Shown: positions 16,701 to 28,200 of the stretch, in pieces
How positions within the stretch are numbered: position 1 is the stretch's first letter
How the letters are laid out: each line of letters begins with the position of its first letter
NCBI GenBank assembly: GCA_023389055.1
Contig: JAEWFA010000052.1
Location: 1-64,000 of the forward strand
DNA: 64,000 nucleotides
DNA from: Pseudomonadota bacterium
Lineage (GTDB): Bacteria; Pseudomonadota; Gammaproteobacteria; Burkholderiales; Burkholderiaceae_E
Direction of reading: 5' to 3'
Notes under the pieces: model-generated
What the model was told of the DNA's origin: nothing
Database searches by the model: none
The model's input: the letters and a program-made list of their open reading frames with translations, nothing else
Position numbers and translations under genes: made by a program

Positions 16701-18650
16701 ATGGATCCGATCGAACCGCATCCGCCGATCGTCTTCGATGAAAGCGGCGCGCCCATGAGTGCGCTCTTTCGCGACGTGTTCCGCAGCCGCAGCGGTGCGC
16801 GCGCGGAGGCGCGCGAAGTGTTCGTCGAAGGATGCGCGTTGCCCGAGCGATGGCGCGCACTGCACCGCCCCGGCGCTGCGCTCGCGCGGCCTTTCGCCGT
16901 GCTCGAACTCGGTTTCGGACCGGGCATCAATTTTCTCGAAACCCTGGCCGCATGGCGCGACACGGCGCCGGCGGGAGTCCGGCTGCATTTCGTCTCGGTC
17001 GAGGCGCATCCGCTCAGACTCGACGACCTTGCGCGCGTGCACGAAGCGCTCGGCGCCGACGGCACCGATGCGCGACGACTGCGAGCGCGCTGGCCGCTCG
17101 CGCTGCCGGGAATGCACTCGATCGATTTCGACGATGCGAACGCCGTGCTGCATCTGTGCCTCGGCGACGCTTGCCGCATCGTCGGGAAGCTGCGGATGGC
17201 CGCCGACGCGATCTTCCTCGACGGTTTCGCCCCCGCTCGCAATCCGACGATGTGGGGCGAGGCGATGATGCGCGCCGTCGCTCGCCTGTCACGCCCCGGG
17301 ACGCCTTTCGCGACCTGGACCGCGGCTTGCGGGGTGCGCGATGCGCTCGAGCAGGCCGGCTTCCACGTCGAGCGCGTCAGCGGACATGCCGGCAAGCGCC
17401 ATCGTCTGCAAGGCCGCTACGCGCCGCGCTGGCGCAGCTTCCCTGCCCCGGTCGCGATCCCGCAATGGCCGTCCGGCGACGTGCTCGTTGTCGGCGCCGG
17501 TCTGGCCGGTGCCGCGGCCGCGGCCGGATTCGCCCGCCGCGGCTGGAACGTGCAGGTGCTCGAGGCCCGGGCCGAACCGGCGAGCGCCGGCTCGGGCCAA
17601 CCCCTCGCCGCGGATCACCTTCATCTGTCCAGCGACGACAACGTGCTGGCGCGGCTCACCCGCGCGGGGCTCGATGCACGCGACAGTCTCGCTGGCGATG
17701 CCGCACCGGCACCGGCGGGCAAGCTCGTGCTCGATGCCGACGACGCGCAGTCGGAGAAGCGGATCGCGATGCTGGCGGCGCTCGGCTTTCCCGACGCCTT
17801 CGTGCGACACGTGGACGCCCGCGAAGCCGCCGATCTCGCCGGCGTTGCGCTGCCGCGCGGCGCGCTGTGGCTGCCCGGCGCGCACGTCGAAGACCCGCGC
17901 GCGCTCGCGCGACGCTGGCTCGACGCCGACGCGATCCGCCTGCGCCGCTCCACGCGGGTCGAGCGCCTGCTGCGTGCCGACCACGGTTGGAGCGCGATCG
18001 GCGCCGACGGCGCGACGATCGCTCGGGCGGCGATCGTCGTGCTCGCCAACGCCGCCGACGCGACGCGGCTGGGCGCCTGCGCGTCGATTCCGTTGCGTGC
18101 GATGCGCGGGCAGAGCACCTGGCTTGCGCGTGCCTGCCTGCCGGGATTGCGGCGCGCGGTGAGCGGGCTCGCCTGGGCAGCGCCGACCGCCGAGCGCATT
18201 CTCGTCGGTGCAACTTTCGAGGCCGACGAATCCCTCGAACTGACGCCGCAAGCCGACGAGAGCAACGTGCGACGGCTCGCGCGGATGCTCGTTGCGGCGC
18301 CGTTCGCGCAGGCGGTCGCCGACGACTGGACCCGCGTCGCGCGCAGCGCGTCGGTGGGCCTGCGCTGGGCGAGCCCGGACCGCATCGCGACGATCGGTGA
18401 AATGCCCGACGAAGCGAGCGCCCGGGCCGACGCCGTGCGGCTCGTGCGCGATGCGCGCCTGCCGCTGCCGCGCGCGCCGGGGCTTTACGGCGCGTTCGGC
18501 TTCGGCGCACGCGGCGTGTTGTGGGCAGCGCTTGCCGCCCGATGCCTGCCGGCGCTCGTCGACGGGTCGCCCGCGCCGATCGAATCGGACCTGCTGCGCG
18601 CGGTCGACCCCGCGCGCTTCCTGCGCAGAAGACTCCGTTCGGCGATGTGA
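16701..18650 (+). CDS. mnmC: bifunctional tRNA 5-methylaminomethyl-2-thiouridine biosynthesis protein
   Basis: 649 residues, the usual MnmC length. The N-terminal domain (about 1-230) is the SAM-dependent methyltransferase (MnmC2 activity) with FAVLELGFGPGINFLETL and DAIFLDGFAPARNPTMW; the C-terminal domain (about 255-640) is an FAD oxidoreductase (MnmC1) with the Rossmann motif VLVVGAGLAGAAAA. Together they turn cmnm5s2U34 into mnm5s2U34 in tRNAs. Upstream in-frame starts exist, but the ATG at 16701 gives the canonical beginning (MDPIEP, then a DESGAP turn). It is followed by a LysR gene after 16 bp. Confidence 0.93.
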   Translation: MDPIEPHPPIVFDESGAPMSALFRDVFRSRSGARAEAREVFVEGCALPERWRALHRPGAALARPFAVLELGFGPGINFLETLAAWRDTAPAGVRLHFVSVEAHPLRLDDLARVHEALGADGTDARRLRARWPLALPGMHSIDFDDANAVLHLCLGDACRIVGKLRMAADAIFLDGFAPARNPTMWGEAMMRAVARLSRPGTPFATWTAACGVRDALEQAGFHVERVSGHAGKRHRLQGRYAPRWRSFPAPVAIPQWPSGDVLVVGAGLAGAAAAAGFARRGWNVQVLEARAEPASAGSGQPLAADHLHLSSDDNVLARLTRAGLDARDSLAGDAAPAPAGKLVLDADDAQSEKRIAMLAALGFPDAFVRHVDAREAADLAGVALPRGALWLPGAHVEDPRALARRWLDADAIRLRRSTRVERLLRADHGWSAIGADGATIARAAIVVLANAADATRLGACASIPLRAMRGQSTWLARACLPGLRRAVSGLAWAAPTAERILVGATFEADESLELTPQADESNVRRLARMLVAAPFAQAVADDWTRVARSASVGLRWASPDRIATIGEMPDEASARADAVRLVRDARLPLPRAPGLYGAFGFGARGVLWAALAARCLPALVDGSPAPIESDLLRAVDPARFLRRRLRSAM

Positions 18651-18666
18651 AGTCCAAGGAGTGCCC

Positions 18667-19551
18667 ATGAAGGACCTGCCCGCCTCGCTGCTTCGCGCGC
18701 TGCTCGCGGTCGTCGACACGCGCAGCTTCTCGCGCGCGGCGCGCGAGCTCGGCACGACGCAGCCGGCCGTGAGCCTGCAGATCCGGCGACTCGAGAAGCT
18801 CGTCGGCGCAACACTGCTCGAGCGCACGACACGGTCGGTCGAGCCCACCGAAACCGCATTGCGGATGTTGCCGATCGCGCGCGAACTGCTGCGGCTGCAG
18901 GCGATCGTTCTCACGCGGCTGGACGCCCCCGAGCTGAGGGGCGAAGTGCGGCTGGGTGCCGATGAATCGGTGGCGCTCGGCCTGGGCCTGATCGAGACCG
19001 TTCGCGATTTCGCGCATGCGTGGCCGCAGGTCGAGTTGCAGCTTCGCATCGACGACAACGAAGCTTTGCACGACGGTTTCGCGCAGGGTCGTTTCGACCT
19101 GCTGCTCGAGCACGCCGACGCGGTAGCCGCCGGCGCGACGGTGGTCTCGCGCGAACGCCTGCTGTGGTACGGACGCGCAATGCCGGCAACCGAAAGCGCC
19201 CCGTGGCCGGTGATCGCCCCGCCGCGCGGCGGGTCATTGCGCCGGCGCAGCGACGCGGCGCTGGCCGGCAGCTCGGCCCGTCATCGCATCGTCTTCGAAG
19301 CCCCCAGCCTGGCGATGTGCATCGAGGCCGCCCGACGCGGGCTGGGCATCGTCGTGCTGCCCGCCGACGTCGGGCGCGCTCACGCGCTCGATCGCCCGTC
19401 GGCGCGCGGGCTGCCCGCGCTCGGCGCGACCTCGGTGCTTCTGCGCCAGCGCACCGATATCGGCGAGGCCGCCGTGGCACTGCGCAATGCGTTGCGGCAG
19501 GCGTCGTCGGCGCGACGCACGCGCGGACGCGCGCGCGCACCCGATCACTGA
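18667..19551 (+). CDS. LysR family transcriptional regulator
   Basis: 294 residues. The N-terminal winged helix (about 1-62) includes the recognition region SFSRAARELGTTQPAVSLQIRRLE, typical of LysR proteins; the rest is a periplasmic-binding-protein-like effector domain. AAGGAG stands 6 bp before the ATG. It follows mnmC closely and its 3' end overlaps the convergent LtaS-like gene by 7 bp. LysR genes usually regulate a divergent neighbour; there is none here, so targets are probably elsewhere. Confidence 0.88.
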   Translation: MKDLPASLLRALLAVVDTRSFSRAARELGTTQPAVSLQIRRLEKLVGATLLERTTRSVEPTETALRMLPIARELLRLQAIVLTRLDAPELRGEVRLGADESVALGLGLIETVRDFAHAWPQVELQLRIDDNEALHDGFAQGRFDLLLEHADAVAAGATVVSRERLLWYGRAMPATESAPWPVIAPPRGGSLRRRSDAALAGSSARHRIVFEAPSLAMCIEAARRGLGIVVLPADVGRAHALDRPSARGLPALGATSVLLRQRTDIGEAAVALRNALRQASSARRTRGRARAPDH

Positions 19552-21494
19552 GTGGCGCTGCGCCGCCCGGATCGGAACAGCAGATCGGCGAACTGGTACT
19601 GGGCGATCGCCCGCTCGGCGTCGACCGGGTCGACGGCCACGGCACGCTGGCTGCCGTCGCTGCCGATGCGGTACTGCTCGATGCGTCGACGCGGCGACAG
19701 CACGACGAGCTTGCGTTCGCCGCGCTCGCCGGGCGTCAGCATCCCGACCTCCTGGTAATTCCCGAGGAAGGCGCGCTCCAGCGGATGGGCAACGAGCCGG
19801 TCCTGCCCGAAGAAGTACCCGCCGTCATCGACGCCCAGCATCGACGCGATCGTCGGCGGCAGGTCGATCTGGCTCGACAGCGTCGCGATCTCGCGCGGCG
19901 CGAGATGGCCCGGCCAGTAGAGGATCGCCGGTATCCGGTAGCGCTGTGGCGGGATGCGCGTCCTGCCGGCGACCGAACCGCAATGGTCGGCGACGATGAC
20001 GAACAGCGTTTCGTCGAACCACGGATGGCTGCGCGCGTCCTGCAGGAAGCGCCCGATCGCCCAGTCGGTGTACTTCACGGCACCCGCGCGCCCGGTCTTC
20101 GACGGAATCTCGATGCGGCCTTCCGGATAGCTGTACGGCCGATGGTTCGACGTCGTCATCAGGTGCATCAGCTGGCGGCGCCCGCGATTCGTCGCTCGAT
20201 CCATCTGCTCGAGCGCGTCATCGAACAGGTACTCGTCGGCAATACCCCAGACGTTGGCAAAGCCGATCCGTTCGGCCGGCATGTCGCTGCGATCGCGCAC
20301 GCGATAGCCGTTGGCGGCGAAATACGCGTTCATGTTGTCGAAGTAGCCGTACCCGCCGTACAGGAAGGTCGCCTCGAAGCCGTGCCGGCGCAGCAGGCCC
20401 CCGAGCGTCTGCAGCCCCGCCGTGCCGGGGCGGCGGACGATCGACTGCCCGGGCAGCGGCGGCAGTCCGATCGAGAGCGCCTCGAGTCCTCGAACCGTGC
20501 GCGTTCCCGTCGCATACAGCTCGGTGAACGAGATCCCCTCATGCGCGAGGCGATCGAGATTCGGCGTGAGACCGTTCGGATTGCCGAAGACGCCGAGATA
20601 GCTGGCACTGAGGCTCTCGACCTGGATCACGACGACGTGTCGGGGCACGGCGGGCATGGGCCTGGCCGAAACGCGTGCGACCTCGGGCGCCCGTTGCGGT
20701 CGCGGCCAGGGGCCGGCAAGGCGAAGCGCGCGCGCGTCGTCGATCGACGCGTAGAAGCGGCGAAACGACAACTCGTTGTCGCGAAAGGCCGCGACGAAGT
20801 TCGCCGGACCGTTGCGCGCGAGTTCCTGCGCCCGAACGTCGGCACGCAACGAATGCGCGACCGCGACTGCGTCGTTGACCGCGATGCCCGCGCGCCCGGC
20901 CAGCGCGGCGACGAAGACCGCCACCATCGAGACGACGAGACGTGGGCCGAGCGACCAGGCCGGTTGCAGGCGAAGCGGGCGCCATCGCGCGAGCAGCCAG
21001 GCGCCGACCGCACCGGCCGCCGCCACCGCGGCGAGCAGCGGCTCGAGCGGGTACGACTCGCGGATGTTGCCGACGACCTCCTGCGTGTAGACGAGATAGT
21101 CGACGGCGATGAAGTTGAAGCGCACCGAGAACTCGTCCCAGAACAACACCTCGGCCGCGGCGACGAAGACGGCCGCCGCCGCGAAGACGGCCAGCCGCAC
21201 CGCACGCGTCGCGCGCGAGAGCGCCGGATGGCGTGCGCCGCCGTGCGACAGCGCTCGCAGCGCGAGCAGTGCCGAAGCCGCCGAGACCGCGAGGAGCGTG
21301 TCGACGAGCAGGCCTCGCGCGAACACCGGAACCAGCCGGAATGGCCTGGCATCGAGCTGCGGCCAGGCGAGCGCGACGAGGACGATGCGCGTTGCCGTCC
21401 ACACGACGACCAGCAGCACGAACAGTGCCACCGCATCGACGCAGGCCTGGTGGGAGAGCGGGACGCGCCGAAGCAGCGAGCGAAGGCGAAGCAT
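19545..21494 (-). CDS. LtaS-like sulfatase/phosphoglycerol transferase membrane protein
   Basis: 649 residues: about five N-terminal transmembrane helices (roughly 1-200), then a large periplasmic alkaline-phosphatase-fold domain of the sulfatase family. VIQVESLSASYLG holds a metal-binding Glu, TGTRTVRGLEAL the candidate nucleophile Thr, and VADHCGS another metal ligand pair. Related proteins transfer phosphoglycerol or phosphoethanolamine to glycans or lipids, for example osmoregulated periplasmic glucans. No strong ribosome binding site precedes the ATG at 21494. It lies 98 bp after the sensor kinase gene on the same strand and may be controlled by that pair. Confidence 0.83.
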   Translation of the reverse strand: MLRLRSLLRRVPLSHQACVDAVALFVLLVVVWTATRIVLVALAWPQLDARPFRLVPVFARGLLVDTLLAVSAASALLALRALSHGGARHPALSRATRAVRLAVFAAAAVFVAAAEVLFWDEFSVRFNFIAVDYLVYTQEVVGNIRESYPLEPLLAAVAAAGAVGAWLLARWRPLRLQPAWSLGPRLVVSMVAVFVAALAGRAGIAVNDAVAVAHSLRADVRAQELARNGPANFVAAFRDNELSFRRFYASIDDARALRLAGPWPRPQRAPEVARVSARPMPAVPRHVVVIQVESLSASYLGVFGNPNGLTPNLDRLAHEGISFTELYATGTRTVRGLEALSIGLPPLPGQSIVRRPGTAGLQTLGGLLRRHGFEATFLYGGYGYFDNMNAYFAANGYRVRDRSDMPAERIGFANVWGIADEYLFDDALEQMDRATNRGRRQLMHLMTTSNHRPYSYPEGRIEIPSKTGRAGAVKYTDWAIGRFLQDARSHPWFDETLFVIVADHCGSVAGRTRIPPQRYRIPAILYWPGHLAPREIATLSSQIDLPPTIASMLGVDDGGYFFGQDRLVAHPLERAFLGNYQEVGMLTPGERGERKLVVLSPRRRIEQYRIGSDGSQRAVAVDPVDAERAIAQYQFADLLFRSGRRSATQ

Positions 21495-21570
21495 GCCGGC
21501 GACGGTGCCCGAGGCTGCGTGAGTCTTCGCCGCGTACCCTGCGAGAAATCCGTGAGCCCCCGACCCGCGC

Positions 21571-21594
21571 GAGAAGCCTCGGAAGCTGCTTCTC
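21571..21594 (-). terminator. hairpin after the sensor kinase gene
   Basis: GAGAAGC and GCTTCTC form a 7-bp stem with a 10-nt loop overlapping the kinase stop codon. No T tract follows, so it may be a weak terminator, an mRNA 3' stabiliser, or chance. Confidence 0.25.
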
Positions 21595-22861
21595 AGCCGA
21601 AGCCGACCCTCACCCGGGTGCCGTTGCGCGCATCGCTGTCGATGGAGATCGTCCAGCCCGCTCCTTCGCAGATGCGCTCGACGATGCTCAAGCCCAGTCC
21701 GATCGAAGACGCATCGGCGTCGCCCGTGCGCCGGCGCTGCCCGGGCTCGCTGGCGGCATCGAAGCCGCTTCCGTCGTCCTCGACGACCAGATCCGAATCG
21801 TGCAGACGCACCTCGACGCTCCTGCCGCCGCTGTGGCGGATCGCATTGCGCACGAGATTCACGAGCACGATCCACAGCACGTCCCGGTCGGCGCGCAACG
21901 CCGCGCCCCGGGCGACCGACGAGCGCAACGCGATCGCGCGCATCTGCGCCTCGCCGCGCAGGTGCGCGAAGACCTCGTCGACGAGCGGCGCGAACTCGGT
22001 GGGATGCCTGCCCTGCGCGCTGCCGCGCGCTGCGCGCAGCAGGCCCGTCGTGAGCCGCGTGATCTCGCTCAGGCTTGCGCGCAATTGCGCGACGCGCACC
22101 TGCTGCTGCGGCTCGAGGGGCGCGGACTCGAGGAGGTCGAGCGTGCTCACCGCCTGCATCAGCGGCGTTCGCAGTTCATGGCTGGCGGCCGCCGAAAAAG
22201 CGCGCTCGCGCGCCAGCGCCGCATCGAGCCGGCCTCGTCGCTCGTCGAGCGCCGCGGCGAGCTCGGCCGATTCCGCGTGCCGGGCGAGCCCGATCAGCGG
22301 GTCCGGTCCGGCCGCTGCGCTGCCGTCGCGCACCGCGCGCGACAGTCGCTCGAGATCGTCGGTCAGGCGACGCGCGATGCGATCGCTGGCCGCGAGCACG
22401 ATCAATGCGATCGCGATCACCGACGCCGCGAGGATCGCCAGCACGTTGTCCTGCCGTTGCTCGTGTTCCGCGACGTCGTAGACAAGGTAGAAACGCCGGC
22501 CGTCGCGCTCGCCGACCGCCACGTGGTACTCGATGCCCGGCGACGGGAAGATCTCGTAGGCGCCGGGCGTCGCCGGCAACCGCGACAGGAAGGCGGGCAG
22601 CGACGCCGTCTCGCCATCGCCGGTGACGTACAGCCGCATGTCGGGCGTGTTCGGCGCGGCGAGCGCGCGATCGCGCCCGTACTGCGCCATGCTCAGGCGC
22701 AACTGCTCGGCGGTCACCGCGTCGATCACCTGTTCCTCCCAGCGCTCGGCGCTCCAGTAGACGAGCGCCGCCTGCGCGACGGCGACGACGATGGCCAGCG
22801 CGGTCAGCAACCAGGCGAGCTGCCGGCGCAGCGACGCACGCGCGCCCGGGCGCGTACTCAT
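21593..22861 (-). CDS. sensor histidine kinase
   Basis: 422 residues. Two membrane helices (about 15-36 and 140-158) flank a periplasmic sensor region of about 100 residues. HAMP-like/linker sequence leads to the H box ASHELRTPL with phosphorylated His228, followed by N (NLVRNAIRHSG), and G boxes (DDGSGFD, GLGLSIV) of the ATPase domain. The arrangement is that of QseC/PmrB-type kinases. Its ATG overlaps the response regulator stop by 4 bp. The stimulus is unknown; the adjacent envelope-modifying sulfatase suggests an envelope signal. Confidence 0.9.
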   Translation of the reverse strand: MSTRPGARASLRRQLAWLLTALAIVVAVAQAALVYWSAERWEEQVIDAVTAEQLRLSMAQYGRDRALAAPNTPDMRLYVTGDGETASLPAFLSRLPATPGAYEIFPSPGIEYHVAVGERDGRRFYLVYDVAEHEQRQDNVLAILAASVIAIALIVLAASDRIARRLTDDLERLSRAVRDGSAAAGPDPLIGLARHAESAELAAALDERRGRLDAALARERAFSAAASHELRTPLMQAVSTLDLLESAPLEPQQQVRVAQLRASLSEITRLTTGLLRAARGSAQGRHPTEFAPLVDEVFAHLRGEAQMRAIALRSSVARGAALRADRDVLWIVLVNLVRNAIRHSGGRSVEVRLHDSDLVVEDDGSGFDAASEPGQRRRTGDADASSIGLGLSIVERICEGAGWTISIDSDARNGTRVRVGFG

Positions 22862-23538
22862 CGCGTGCGCAGTCGGTAGCCGTGGCCGTGCAGCGTCTCG
22901 ATCGGGTCGAGCGTGCAGCCGGCCTGCGCGAAGGAACGACGCGTCGCGGCGACGAGCGTGCGCAGCGCCTCGTCCCGGAAAGCGTCCTCGCCCCAGATCT
23001 CGCGTTCGAGCGCCTCGCGCGAGAAAACCTTGTCGGGTCGCTCCGCCAGCACCTCCAGCAGGCGCAGCGGCTTGGGCGACAGGCGCAACTCCACGTCGTC
23101 GACTCGCACGCTGCGCGCTTCGCGGTCGATTCGCAGGCGTCCGGCGACGATCAGGCCGGTCAGCGCGCGTCCCTGCGATCGCCGCAGCAACGCGTCGATG
23201 CGCACGGCGAGTTCGGGCAGCTGGAACGGCTTGACGAGATAGTCGTCGGCGCCGGCGTCGAAGCCGGCGAGCTTGTCGTCGAGTTCGTCGCGCGCGGTGA
23301 GCATGATCACCGGCGCATCGGCGTGCAGCTCGTTGCGGAAGCGCCGGCACCACTCGAGGCCGTCGAGCCGCGGCAGGTTCAGGTCGAGCACGACGAGCTC
23401 GGGCACCTGTTGCGCGGCGAGCGCCAGCCCCAGGTAGCCATCGCCCGCGTAGTCGCAGACGTGACCGCGCCGATGCAGGAAGTCGCAGACGTTGGCGCCG
23501 ATGACCGGGTCGTCTTCGATGACGAGGATGCGCGCCAC
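22858..23538 (-). CDS. OmpR/PhoB-type response regulator
   Basis: 226 residues. The receiver domain has the acidic pair Asp9/Asp10, phosphorylated Asp52 (VVLDLNLP), Thr81 and Lys103 (VKPF). The C-terminal half is a winged-helix DNA-binding domain (SPKPLRLLEVLAERPDKVFSRE and ETLHGHGYRL). It forms a two-component system with the kinase encoded 4 bp into its end. Confidence 0.93.
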   Translation of the reverse strand: MARILVIEDDPVIGANVCDFLHRRGHVCDYAGDGYLGLALAAQQVPELVVLDLNLPRLDGLEWCRRFRNELHADAPVIMLTARDELDDKLAGFDAGADDYLVKPFQLPELAVRIDALLRRSQGRALTGLIVAGRLRIDREARSVRVDDVELRLSPKPLRLLEVLAERPDKVFSREALEREIWGEDAFRDEALRTLVAATRRSFAQAGCTLDPIETLHGHGYRLRTR

Positions 23539-23545
23539 GGCGTCG

Positions 23546-25201
<1,656 letters not shown>

Positions 25202-25241
25202 TCGATTCGTTGCGACCTGCTGAAAGCGAAAGGAGCGGTGA

Positions 25242-25257
25242 GCCCGCAAGTGCGGGC
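25242..25257 (-). terminator. hairpin after purL
   Basis: GCCCGC and GCGGGC form a 6-bp stem with a 4-nt loop just after the purL stop on the minus strand; only a loose run of T-rich sequence follows. It could weakly separate purL from the ABC-F gene. Confidence 0.3.
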
Positions 25258-25267
25258 GATGTGTAGT

Positions 25268-28200
25268 TCAGCCCACCCAGACGCGGGCGTTGCGGAACAG
25301 GCGCATCCACGGCGAATCCTCGCCGAGCGACGGATCGCGCCAGCTCATCTGGATCGTTCGGAAGACGCGCTCGGGGTGCGGCATCAGGATCGTCGCGCGG
25401 CCGTCTTCGCTCGTGAAGCCGGTGAGCCCGCCGGGCGAGCCGCCGGGGTTCGCCGGATAGCGTTCGGCGGGTGTTGCATCGTTCTCGACGAAGCGCAGCG
25501 AGGCGACGGCGCGACCGCGCTGCTCATCGGAGGCGAACTGCGCGCGCCCCTCGCCGTGCGCAACGGCGATCGGCATCCGGCTGCCCATCATTCCGGCGAA
25601 CAGCACCGAAGGCGAGTCGAGCACTTCGACCATCGAGAAGCGCGCTTCGTACTGCTCCGAGCGGTTGCGCACGAAACGCGGCCAGGCGGCGGCGCCGGGG
25701 ATGATGGCCTTCAGCTGCGAGAGCATCTGGCAGCCGTTGCACACGCCGAGCGTGAAGGTGTCCGGCCGCTGGAAGAAGACCGCGAACTGTTCGGCCATCT
25801 TCGCGTTGTAGAGGATCGATTTCGCCCAGCCGCTGCCGGCGCCGAGCACGTCGCCGAACGAGAAGCCGCCGCAGGCGACCAGGCCGCGGAAGTCGCGCAA
25901 CAGATGTCGCCCCGCGAACAGGTCGGTCATGTGGACGTCGAAGCTCTCGAAGCCGGCGCGGTCGAAGGCGGCGGCGATCTCGGTCTGGCTGTTCACGCCC
26001 TGTTCGCGCAGGATCGCGAGGCGCGGGCGCGCACCGCGCGCGATGAAGGGTGCAGCGACGTCGTCGTTCGCATCGAAGCGCAGCGCGACGTGCAGCCCCG
26101 GGTCGTCGTTGCGCTCGATGCGCTCGAACTCCTCGATGACGCAGGCGGGGTCGTCGCGCAGCGACGCGATGCGCGCGCTGGTCTCGCTCCAGATGCGCTG
26201 CAGCGTCGCGCGCGGCTGTCGATAGATGCGCCGTCCGTCGCGCCAGACTTCGATAGTGTCCTGCTTGTGCGGCTTGCCGATCGTGTGCGAGATCGTCGAC
26301 AGGCCGTGCTCGCGCAGCACGCCGAGCACCGCGTCGCGCGCGTCGGCGCGCACCTGCAGCACGGCGCCCGGCTCCTCGCAGAACAGCGCCCGCAGCGTGC
26401 GCTCGTCGCGCTGCACCGAGACCTGTTCCGGACGGATCTTGTAGTCGCCCCAGTCGGCGACATAGTTGTCGAAGGTGAGCAGGTCGATGTTGAGACCGAC
26501 CCCGCTGCGACCGGCGAAAGCCATCTCGCAGACGGCAGCGAATAGCCCGCCGTCGGAGACGTCGTGATAGGCGAGCAACTGCCCATCGGCGTTCAACTGC
26601 TGGATCGCGGCGAAGAAGCGCACCAGCAGTTGCGGATCGTCGACGTCCGGGGCGCGGTCGCCCACCAACTCGTAGGCCTGCGCGAGTGCCGAGGCGCCCA
26701 TTCGCTGGCGACCGGCTCCGAGATCGACGAGGATCAGCACCGAATCGACGTCGCGCACGAGTTGCGGCGTGAGCACGCGGCGCGCGTCGGACACCGGCGC
26801 GTAACCGGTGACGATCAGCGACACCGGCGCGACCACTTCGCCGCCCGGCCAGCGGGTGCGCATCGACAGCGAATCCTTGCCGACGGGGATCGCCAGCCCG
26901 AGTGCACGACACAGGGCGGTGCAGGCCTCGACCGCGTCGAACAGGTCGGCGTCCTCGGCGGGATCGCCGCAGGCCGCCATCCAGTTCGCCGACAGCTTGA
27001 TCGCATCGAGCGACGCGATCGGCGCGCCGGCGAGATTCGTGATCGTCTCGGCGATCGCCACGCGCGAAGCGGCGCGCGCATCGACGACGGCCAGCGGCGT
27101 GCGTTCGCCCATCGCCAGCGCTTCGCCGCGATATCCGTCGTAGTCGACCAGCCCCACCGCGCAGTCGGCCACCGGCACCTGCCACGGACCGACCATCGGA
27201 TCACGCGAGCACAGGCCGCCGACGCTGCGATCGCCGATCGTCACGAGGAACGCCTTGCTCGCCACCGAGGGCATCCGCAGCACGCGCTGGACCGCGTCGT
27301 CGAGCGCGATGCTCGTGAGGTCCAGCGGCGCGAGTTTGCGCACTCGACGGCGCGCATCGCGATGCATGCGCGGCGGCTTGCCCAGCAGCACGTCGATCGG
27401 CATGTCCACCGCAAGCGCTTGCGCGTCGCTGTCGGCGCGCGCATCGTGCGCGGCCCCTTCGACGACGAGCTGCCGATCGTCCGATACGGTGCCGACGACG
27501 GCATAGGGGCAGCGCTCGCGCCGGCAAAGGTGATCGAAGAGCGCCAGCGACTGCGGCGCGATCGCGAGCACGTAGCGCTCCTGCGATTCGTTGGACCAGA
27601 TCTCCGCCGGCGACAGGCCCGATTCCTCGAGCGGCACCTTGCGCAGGTCGAAGCGCGCGCCGCGCCCTGCCCCGTAGACGAGCTCGGGGAACGCGTTCGA
27701 CAGCCCGCCCGCGCCGACGTCGTGCACCGAAAGAATCGGGGTGCGTTCGTACAGCTCCCAGCAGCGGTCGAGCACTTCCTGCGCGCGACGCTGCATCTCG
27801 GGGTTGCCGCGCTGCACCGAGTCGAAGTCGAGCTCGGCCGTATTCGTCCCGGCGCCCATGCTCGAGGCGGCGCCCCCGCCCAGGCCGATGCGCATGCCCG
27901 GGCCGCCGAGCTGGATCAGCAGCGTGCCGGGCGGCAGGTCGAGCTTGTGCGTGAGCGAATCGTCGATTGCGCCGACACCGCCCGCGATCATGATCGGCTT
28001 GTGATAGCCGCGCACCACGCCCTCGACCCGTTGCTCGAAGGTGCGGAAATAGCCGAGAAGGTTCGGACGGCCGAATTCGTTGTTGAACGACGCGCCGCCG
28101 ATCGGCCCTTCGATCATGATCTGCAGCGGGGCGGCGATGCGCTCGGGCGCGCCCGGACCGCCCTGTTCCCAGGGCTGCACGTAGCCGTCGATTCGCAGGT